Assembly: GCA_029265085.1 (NCBI GenBank)
Contig: JAJUJY010000027.1
Span: forward strand, 1-36,018
From: Chloroflexota bacterium
GTDB taxonomy: Bacteria > Chloroflexota > Anaerolineae > Anaerolineales > Anaerolineaceae
DNA length: 36,018 bases
Direction of reading: 5' to 3'
The notes beneath the pieces were generated by a model that searched no databases, had not been told where the DNA came from, and was given only the letters and a program-made list of their open reading frames with translations. Both the position numbers and the translations under genes were made by a program. Positions 31,340-36,018 of this stretch are shown here, one piece after another. Positions within the stretch are counted from its first letter, which is position 1; every line of letters begins with the position of its first letter.

Positions 31340-31936
31340 CTAATTCTTTACCTCGATAATATTATATTTTTCCAGGACTTCCAGAATATCCAGAATTTCT
31401 GGGACCTGTTCATTTTCAATGCCAGCCTTATGAGCAATATCAGCCACAGATAGATAGTCCGCATTGGGAAAAGGTAAATGGAACAAAAATAGTCCTTGCG
31501 GCAGGGTCAGACTGAGCCTACGCTCCTTGCGGTCACGCCCATTTCCTGTCCAAAAGGTAACATAGCTGATATATTCGCCGCCGCGCGCCAGAGAAAAATT
31601 TGCCCTGGCAGCAGCATTTTCCCGGATCAAACGGGTCATTTGTGCCTGAGTATGAGTTTTCTTGATTGAATTCAAATCAATATCGATCTGGATTCGATGC
31701 GTTTTGAGCGAATAGCGGTAATACGGACGTTTCTTCTCATACACTTCTTCCTGTTGAAGGACTCCCAACAAAGTCAATCCCTCCAAAAAATCTTGAGCAG
31801 TGCGAATATGCAGCCCCAACCGCGAGGCAGCCTCGGAAGCAGATACGTTTTGGTAATTTACCAACATCTCAAAAAAATCTTCCGCATAATCTTTGGAAAG
31901 ATATGAACTTAATTTTGCAGCAGTTTTGAAGTCCAT
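31340..31936 (-). CDS. winged-helix DNA-binding protein of unknown family
   Basis: A 198-residue protein whose N-terminal part fits a winged helix: EDFFEMLVNYQNVSASEAASRLGLHIRTAQDFLEGLTLLGVLQQEEV (about 19-65), where the HIRTAQDFLEGL helix would be the reader. The middle has a basic, sheet-like stretch (SYVTFWTGNGRDRKERRLSLTLP), and the C-terminus adds a second helical region with LSVADIAHKAGIENEQVPEILDILEVLEKYNIIEV that also looks HTH-like. So it may be two HTH units around a sensor strand. It is the downstream gene of a leftward pair, starting 8 bases after the membrane protein stops. I do not recognise the family. Confidence 0.65.
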   Translation of the reverse strand: MDFKTAAKLSSYLSKDYAEDFFEMLVNYQNVSASEAASRLGLHIRTAQDFLEGLTLLGVLQQEEVYEKKRPYYRYSLKTHRIQIDIDLNSIKKTHTQAQMTRLIRENAAARANFSLARGGEYISYVTFWTGNGRDRKERRLSLTLPQGLFLFHLPFPNADYLSVADIAHKAGIENEQVPEILDILEVLEKYNIIEVKN

Positions 31937-31944
31937 GTCAGCCT

Positions 31945-32760
31945 CTATGAATAATATGGTACACCGACTGAATTCATCCGGTCGATAATCCGCTCTCCTT
32001 CACCGCGCAGATAAAGATCGACCAGTTCAATAAACAGGTTACCCAGCGAGGTGCACAACTTATCAAATGCCAATGGCTCCTTGAAGTTCAGATAATCACG
32101 GCGAGAGATATTGACCGTAACCTTCCCTTCAAAATCAAAGGATACCCAGGTTTCATTGGCATAATCGGTTTTCATACCAACCACAAAAGAAAATTCATTT
32201 CCTTGTTTGACGGGCACAAATACCACTTTATTCTTGCCGATATACGGCATAGCAATCAAGTTCTTCAGCGCAAAGGCAGAAAAAGACAGGATCTGCTGAT
32301 CAGAATAATTGGTCTTACCCACCGGAAGCGGGCGTGGAGTATATCCATTACCAATTTCTTCAACCGGGTTGCCCGCCAATTCCAAAATTTCACGACCGCG
32401 CCATTTCAATTTCTTGCCAGCAACCAACAACATCAGCCAGATCAAGAAAAAGAATGTGCAGACCTGGAACAAGATTAACAATGGGCGTCCCGTTCCATGA
32501 TCAATCAATAACGGCATGGTATAGCAGACCAGGCCGCCGGAGACCTGGAACAACATCATCACTAAAAAGCCGGTATTGCGAGTGCGCACCAATGTCAACA
32601 GGGAAATCAAAGCATATCCTGCAAAGAATAATCCCACTGCCAAAAAACCAGCCGATGGTCTGACAAAAACGCCAACCGCCGTCCCGATCAATATCGCAGC
32701 AAAGGGAACCAGGATTCCATAGAAATCGTAGTCGGGTTTGAGTTTACGAATAACGTACAT
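31945..32760 (-). CDS. four-helix membrane protein with cytoplasmic C-terminal domain, unknown function
   Basis: A 271-residue inner-membrane protein: four hydrophobic helices at about 16-33, 37-58, 64-86 and 93-115, then a 150-residue soluble tail beginning RGREILELAGNPVEE. The tail contains KVVFVPVKQGNEFSFVVGMKTDY and ends with EGERIIDRMNSVGVPYYS. I start at ATG 32758-32760 because AAAGGAG lies 7 bases upstream; a longer start at 32787 overlaps that site. Its stop is 8 bases before the winged-helix ATG on the same strand, so the two are co-translated and may be sensor and regulator. The family is not recognised. Confidence 0.7.
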   Translation of the reverse strand: MYVIRKLKPDYDFYGILVPFAAILIGTAVGVFVRPSAGFLAVGLFFAGYALISLLTLVRTRNTGFLVMMLFQVSGGLVCYTMPLLIDHGTGRPLLILFQVCTFFFLIWLMLLVAGKKLKWRGREILELAGNPVEEIGNGYTPRPLPVGKTNYSDQQILSFSAFALKNLIAMPYIGKNKVVFVPVKQGNEFSFVVGMKTDYANETWVSFDFEGKVTVNISRRDYLNFKEPLAFDKLCTSLGNLFIELVDLYLRGEGERIIDRMNSVGVPYYS

Positions 32761-32809
32761 CTTTCCACTCCTTTCACCAGACAGCAACGAAATCTATATT
32801 GTTTATTTA

Positions 32810-32840
32810 TTATATACTTCAATTTAAATATAGTATATAA
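32810..32840. repeat. inverted repeat upstream of the membrane-protein/winged-helix operon
   Basis: TTATATACT (32810-32818) and AGTATATAA (32832-32840): 9-bp perfect arms with a 13-base spacer, about 50 bases before the membrane-protein start. On the minus strand TTGAAG then, after 18 bases, TATAGA could be the promoter, with the repeat lying over its -35. A candidate site for the operon's own winged-helix protein. Confidence 0.45.
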
Positions 32841-33105
32841 CAAATTTAGTTAGAATTCAAGTAGGCCTGTGGGATTTTGCACAAGTTACCTGATCGAATA
32901 AGGATATTTTTTTGTACAATGGATGTGCATGGTGAGTTCAATTCACCTGCAGAACAACATTCAACGAGCTATGCAATTCCACATGGCCCGCAAATCAGGT
33001 GGTTCTTTGTAATGAAGCAATAATCGACAGCGCAACGCTACCTACCATTCGTTGCCCTCTGCCAGGTGACATACACCTCTTCTGAACGATATGGGAGGGT
33101 TCAAA
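32841..33105 (+). other. intergenic region and possible leader of the small protein gene
   Basis: Divergent region of roughly 345 bases in total (32761-33105). TACAAT at 32915-32920 could be a -10 box giving a leader of about 180 bases. Short inverted repeats lie within it (GGTGA/TCACC at about 32931-32947, AGGTG/CACCT at about 33064-33078), too weak to call a riboswitch. Nothing else is recognised. Confidence 0.3.
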
Positions 33106-33279
33106 ATGAAATACAGAGTTCACCGTTTTGAAATTCGCATGACCAAGGACCAGACGCGGCTAGAACAATTTCTTAACAGCCTGGAAGGCGAAATCATCGC
33201 CATTATTCCAAATATCGCAATATCTATCGGCTGGGCACATAAAATTGATTTTTTGCTGATTGTGGAAAAAATTTCCTGA
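33106..33279 (+). CDS. small conserved-looking protein, 57 residues
   Basis: A 57-residue protein, MKYRVHRFEIRMTKDQTRLEQ at the start and a hydrophobic end HKIDFLLIVEKIS. The layout strand-helix-strand-strand (YRVHRFEIRM, DQTRLEQFLNSLEG, EIIAIIPNI, FLLIVEK) resembles small ferredoxin-like DUF4177-type proteins. I start at ATG 33106, with GGGAGGG 6 bases upstream; the ATG at 33091 is too close to be used with it. Short proteins of this pattern are common as hypothetical genes in Anaerolineae; that is from memory, not a search. Function unknown. Confidence 0.65.
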   Translation: MKYRVHRFEIRMTKDQTRLEQFLNSLEGEIIAIIPNIAISIGWAHKIDFLLIVEKIS

Positions 33280-33339
33280 AGCTGTCTTTTTCAGGAGGGT
33301 AAAACGCTAATCCCAGCAAAAAGCAAGCATCGCCTCCGG

Positions 33340-33345
33340 TATAAT
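33340..33345 (+). promoter_or_regulatory. candidate -10 box TATAAT for the HAD gene
   Basis: A perfect TATAAT about 97 bases before ATG 33442; no -35 is seen. Confidence 0.3.
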
Positions 33346-33441
33346 AATTTTCAATAATAAATCCGCAGGCGCGGTTTTGATTCTTATCCTCGATTTTCCA
33401 ATTTCAGCAAATCCTGAATATAAAAGAAATGCTATCCTCCG

Positions 33442-34068
33442 ATGAAATATAAACTGGTCATCTTTGATTTTGACGGTACGTTGGCAGATTCATTTCCATT
33501 TTTATTGTCGGTAGCCAACCAGCTTGCCGACCATCATGGATATGCCAGGATTGAACAAGATCACATCGAAGCCCTGCGCAAAATGGGCGCCAGACAAATT
33601 GTGCGCCAATTTAAGGTGCCCTTTTGGAAAATTCCACAAATGGGCAGTCAATTTAAACGCCTGATGTCCCAGGAAATTTCTAAAATCCCCCGCTTCGAAG
33701 GGGTTGATCGTATGTTAGGCCAGTTATCCAATTGCGGGGCGCAAATTGCAATCGTTACTTCCAATGCGTACGAGAATGTCTTGACCGTCTTAGGAAAAGA
33801 ACCAATTACATGCATCCATTATTTTGAATGCGATGTCTCCGTCTTTGGAAAATCAGCGCGCTTAAGGAAGGTCTTGCAGCGGAGCGGTTTTTTACCACAA
33901 GAAGCCATTTACATCGGTGACGAAATCCGCGATATTGAAGCAGCCCACAAAGTAGATATCCCGTTTGGCGCAGTTACCTGGGGCTACAGTGACATTGAAG
34001 CCCTAAAAAAACACACTCCTCAGTGGATCTTTACCAGCATTGACCAGATCATTGAAACACTTTGTTAG
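33442..34068 (+). CDS. HAD-superfamily phosphatase, phosphoglycolate-phosphatase-like
   Basis: A 208-residue haloacid-dehalogenase-fold hydrolase. Motif I is DFDGTLADS (nucleophile Asp9, acid Asp11), motif II is VTSNA (Ser107), motif III has Lys137 in FGKSARL, and motif IV is GDEIRDIEAA (Asp160, Asp164), so the active site is complete. The cap domain is a small helical insertion after motif I (about 18-85), as in phosphoglycolate phosphatases and beta-phosphoglucomutases. Substrate unknown, perhaps a small phosphate ester. No convincing ribosome binding site. Its stop overlaps the stop of the convergent MocR gene by 4 bases, leaving no room for a terminator. Confidence 0.87.
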   Translation: MKYKLVIFDFDGTLADSFPFLLSVANQLADHHGYARIEQDHIEALRKMGARQIVRQFKVPFWKIPQMGSQFKRLMSQEISKIPRFEGVDRMLGQLSNCGAQIAIVTSNAYENVLTVLGKEPITCIHYFECDVSVFGKSARLRKVLQRSGFLPQEAIYIGDEIRDIEAAHKVDIPFGAVTWGYSDIEALKKHTPQWIFTSIDQIIETLC

Positions 34069-35546
34069 GATTTCACACTTGCCGCATACTGTTTGCAGGC
34101 TTTTCCCAATCTCAGGATACCATCTTCGATTTCAGCCGGGGTTTGTGACGCAAAGTTAAGCCGCATATAAGGATCCCCTTGCTGGTGGTCCGGGAAAAAC
34201 TCATTTCCAGGGGCAAAGAGTAACCCCTGCCTGGCAGCTGCAGGAAGCAATTGACCCGCTGACCAACCCGCCGGTAAACGCAGCCAGATAAATATTCCAC
34301 CCGCCGGCGGTGATAAATAAACCTCTGCAGGTAAAAACCGCTGGATTGCATGAATCATCGCATCTCGCCGTTTTTTATAAACCTGGCAAGAGGTGCGCAG
34401 ATGCGCCTGGTAACGCCCAACACTGACATAAGCCTCCAATGCCCGTTGAAACAAATTGGAAGTCGCCAGGTCATGCACCCGCTTACACTCAACCAGTTGT
34501 TCATACACCGGTCCTTCGGCTGCCAGAAACCCCACCCGCAGACCGGGCATCAGCATCTTGGAAAACGTGCTGACATAAATTACCCGCCCACCCGGGTCAA
34601 GTGATTTTAAAGCAGGCTGAGCGCGGCCGTCATAACGCAAATCTCCCACAAAATCATCTTCCAGGATCGGCACATCATAGTGGTCCGCCAGAGCGATTAA
34701 CTGGCGGCGGCGCTGGCTGTTCAAACAGGTTCCGGTCGGGTTATTGAAATTGGGAATGGTATAAATTAGTTTGGGTTTCACCTTTTGCAACATGGTTTCA
34801 AGGGATTGCACCTGCATTCCCAAATCATCCGTAGGAATTCCCATAATTTGCACGCGGTGTGATCGGAATAAATCAATCGCACCCCCGTAGGTCGGTGCTT
34901 CAACAAAAACCGTATCGCCAGGGCTGAGCAGCAATTGGCAAACCAGCGCCATTGCCTGTTGTGAACCAGAAGTAACGAGAATTTGCTCCGGTGAACTTTG
35001 CAGTCCCTGGCTGGCCATAATATGAGCGATCGTTTGGCGTAAAGGAGCATAGCCGCGGATCTCCCCATAGGTTAATGCCTCCGCGCCATCCCGGCGCATC
35101 ACAGACTGGATAATTTTTCGAAAATCTTCCCCAGGAAACAAGCGCGCATCACCAATCCCGGTGGAAAAATCAATGATTGGTTTTGTCGCACTGGTCCGCA
35201 TTTGGTCCAAAACTTGTTTGAATGCATTTCCGGTCACCCCATCCAGGGATTTCTGCCACGCAGGCCAATCAGCTTCAGGCATCCTCGACAATACATCAGG
35301 CAGCAGATGGAGCGGCGAAACAAAAGTCCCACTGCCAACCTGAGAATAAATCAAGCCGTCGGCCTCCAATTCGGCATAGGCTGTATCAACTGTGATCCGG
35401 TTCACGCCCAGGTCTTGCGCCAACTGGCGCGAGGCTGGTAAACGGCTGCCTTCTTCCAGGCTGCCCGAGAGAATACCCTGGCGGATATGTTCCTCAATTT
35501 GCTGATAAAGTGGAATATCGCTTTGCCGGTCCAGTGGGATGCGCAT
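34065..35546 (-). CDS. MocR/PdxR-family regulator (GntR HTH plus aminotransferase-like domain)
   Basis: A 493-residue chimeric regulator. Residues 10-78 form a GntR winged helix (PLYQQIEEHIRQGILSGSL, LPASRQLAQDLGVNRITV, then EADGLIYSQVGSGTFVSP). Residues about 120-490 form a fold-type I aminotransferase domain: YGEIRGYAPLR, VTSGSQQAM, NFNNPTGT, LEDDFVGDLRY (Asp297 region), and STFSKMLMPGLRVGF, where Lys330 should bind PLP. MocR proteins sense PLP or amino acids and regulate transport or biosynthesis. It diverges from an EamA transporter across 133 bases containing two inverted repeats, which is a typical MocR regulator/target layout. Confidence 0.9.
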   Translation of the reverse strand: MRIPLDRQSDIPLYQQIEEHIRQGILSGSLEEGSRLPASRQLAQDLGVNRITVDTAYAELEADGLIYSQVGSGTFVSPLHLLPDVLSRMPEADWPAWQKSLDGVTGNAFKQVLDQMRTSATKPIIDFSTGIGDARLFPGEDFRKIIQSVMRRDGAEALTYGEIRGYAPLRQTIAHIMASQGLQSSPEQILVTSGSQQAMALVCQLLLSPGDTVFVEAPTYGGAIDLFRSHRVQIMGIPTDDLGMQVQSLETMLQKVKPKLIYTIPNFNNPTGTCLNSQRRRQLIALADHYDVPILEDDFVGDLRYDGRAQPALKSLDPGGRVIYVSTFSKMLMPGLRVGFLAAEGPVYEQLVECKRVHDLATSNLFQRALEAYVSVGRYQAHLRTSCQVYKKRRDAMIHAIQRFLPAEVYLSPPAGGIFIWLRLPAGWSAGQLLPAAARQGLLFAPGNEFFPDHQQGDPYMRLNFASQTPAEIEDGILRLGKACKQYAASVKS

Positions 35547-35568
35547 ACCTTTTCCCTTTCCAAAGAAG

Positions 35569-35589
35569 CTTATTTCACAACAAAATAAG
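35569..35589. repeat. inverted repeat in the MocR/EamA intergenic region (MocR side)
   Basis: CTTATTT (35569-35575) and AAATAAG (35583-35589), 7-bp arms with a 7-base spacer, 23 bases before the MocR start. Candidate operator. Confidence 0.45.
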
Positions 35590-35607
35590 TGGCATGGTTA
35601 ATTTTAG

Positions 35608-35626
35608 CTGATATTGGCTCTATCAG
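35608..35626. repeat. inverted repeat at the -35 region of the EamA promoter
   Basis: CTGATA (35608-35613) and TATCAG (35621-35626) with a 7-base spacer, the same spacing as at 35569. Its right arm sits exactly where a -35 for TATAAT 35644 would be. Confidence 0.45.
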
Positions 35627-35643
35627 TCAGGCCAATTCTTATC

Positions 35644-35649
35644 TATAAT
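35644..35649 (+). promoter_or_regulatory. candidate -10 box TATAAT for the EamA gene
   Basis: A perfect TATAAT 31 bases before ATG 35680. The matching -35 position lies within the inverted repeat at 35608-35626, with no good consensus hexamer, which fits a regulated promoter. Confidence 0.45.
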
Positions 35650-35679
35650 GCAAGCTGAAACGTATTAATGGAGAAAAGA

Positions 35680-36018
35680 ATGATCTCAAAAGAATCTAAT
35701 CCTACCCGCGGCTATTCAATTGCTATGTTGAGCGCTGTAGTTTTATCGTTCACCGCTATCCTGGCACGCGTCCTGACCCAATCCTACCAGGTACCTCCAC
35801 TGATCCTGGCTTTTTGGCGCGCTGGATTTTCGGCACTGACCTTAATGATATTTTTCGCAATTTTCCGGCCAAAGTTATTCCGGGTCGAACCGCGCCAATT
35901 AATCTTTTTGGTATGTTACGGCTTGATGCTGGCAGTATTCAATTCTTTATGGACTTTTTCCGTGGCACTCAATGGAGCCGCAGTATCCAATGTACTGGTA
36001 TATACCTCCGCAGGGTTC
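35680..36018 (+). CDS. EamA/DMT-superfamily transporter, N-terminal part
   Basis: The start of a drug/metabolite-transporter protein, cut off by the right edge after 113 residues. The first helix, AMLSAVVLSFTAILARVL, then PPLILAFWRAGFSALTLMIFFAIF, the 'E/W-R' region of EamA, and a third helix LIFLVCYGLMLAVFNSLWTFSVALNGAAVSNVLVYTS are typical of its first EamA repeat. GGAGA lies close before ATG 35680. Probably an exporter of amino acids or other metabolites, controlled by the divergent MocR gene; the complete gene is not in the window. Confidence 0.82.
   Translation, partial: MISKESNPTRGYSIAMLSAVVLSFTAILARVLTQSYQVPPLILAFWRAGFSALTLMIFFAIFRPKLFRVEPRQLIFLVCYGLMLAVFNSLWTFSVALNGAAVSNVLVYTSAGF

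Overview
The window looks like chromosomal DNA of a free-living bacterium of moderate GC content. I favour the Chloroflexota, class Anaerolineae. The reasons are the gene mix (serial tandem-domain GNAT proteins, putative small-molecule phosphotransferases, an alpha/alpha-toroid 'prenyltransferase-like' protein, an LCP protein), two lipoproteins with clear lipoboxes, and -10 boxes that often sit very close to the start codon. This placement is inferred from gene content, not proven. I see no rRNA, tRNA, CRISPR array, prophage or transposase.

Layout. 1-4.9 kb: a VOC protein tail, a 2TM-pore ion channel, a lipoprotein with two related halves, a BaiN/HI0933-type flavoprotein, a SnoaL-like protein and a second channel-like protein that has lost its selectivity filter. 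4.9-7.2 kb: a toroid protein, a DUF1801 protein and an AT-rich stretch carrying a lone PD-(D/E)XK nuclease-like gene. 7.2-16 kb: a metal-dependent cyclase, tandem GNATs, a choline-kinase-like phosphotransferase, a Dpp/Opp permease pair without its other subunits, a nucleoside deaminase, a HIT protein and an ANT(6)-like nucleotidyltransferase. 16-23.7 kb: an HExxH protein, an MFS transporter, a Gfo/Idh/MocA dehydrogenase, VOC and phosphotransferase genes, a GNAT, a second nucleotidyltransferase and a group II PLP decarboxylase. 23.8-27.4 kb: a leftward GNAT-RHH operon whose promoter is bracketed by palindromes, facing a rightward methyltransferase-lipoprotein pair. 27.4-36 kb: an LCP protein, a relic of a toroid gene, a second cyclase, an ABC/SMC-type ATPase, an ArsR-DUF2087 regulator with a clear promoter and operator, a leftward membrane-protein/winged-helix operon, a small conserved-looking protein, a HAD phosphatase, a MocR regulator and the start of an EamA exporter.

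How the parts fit. Most genes are single units or two-to-three-gene sets encoding enzymes that acylate, phosphorylate, nucleotidylate or export small molecules, which suggests a flexible detoxification and metabolite-modification region rather than one pathway. Regulation is mostly local. Three regulators (RHH, ArsR-DUF2087, MocR) and one winged-helix protein each sit beside inverted repeats that could be their own operators. The best candidates for something undescribed are the palindrome-bracketed RHH/GNAT operon, the filterless channel paralogue, the HExxH protein next to the ANT(6)-like gene, and the winged-helix/membrane-protein operon.
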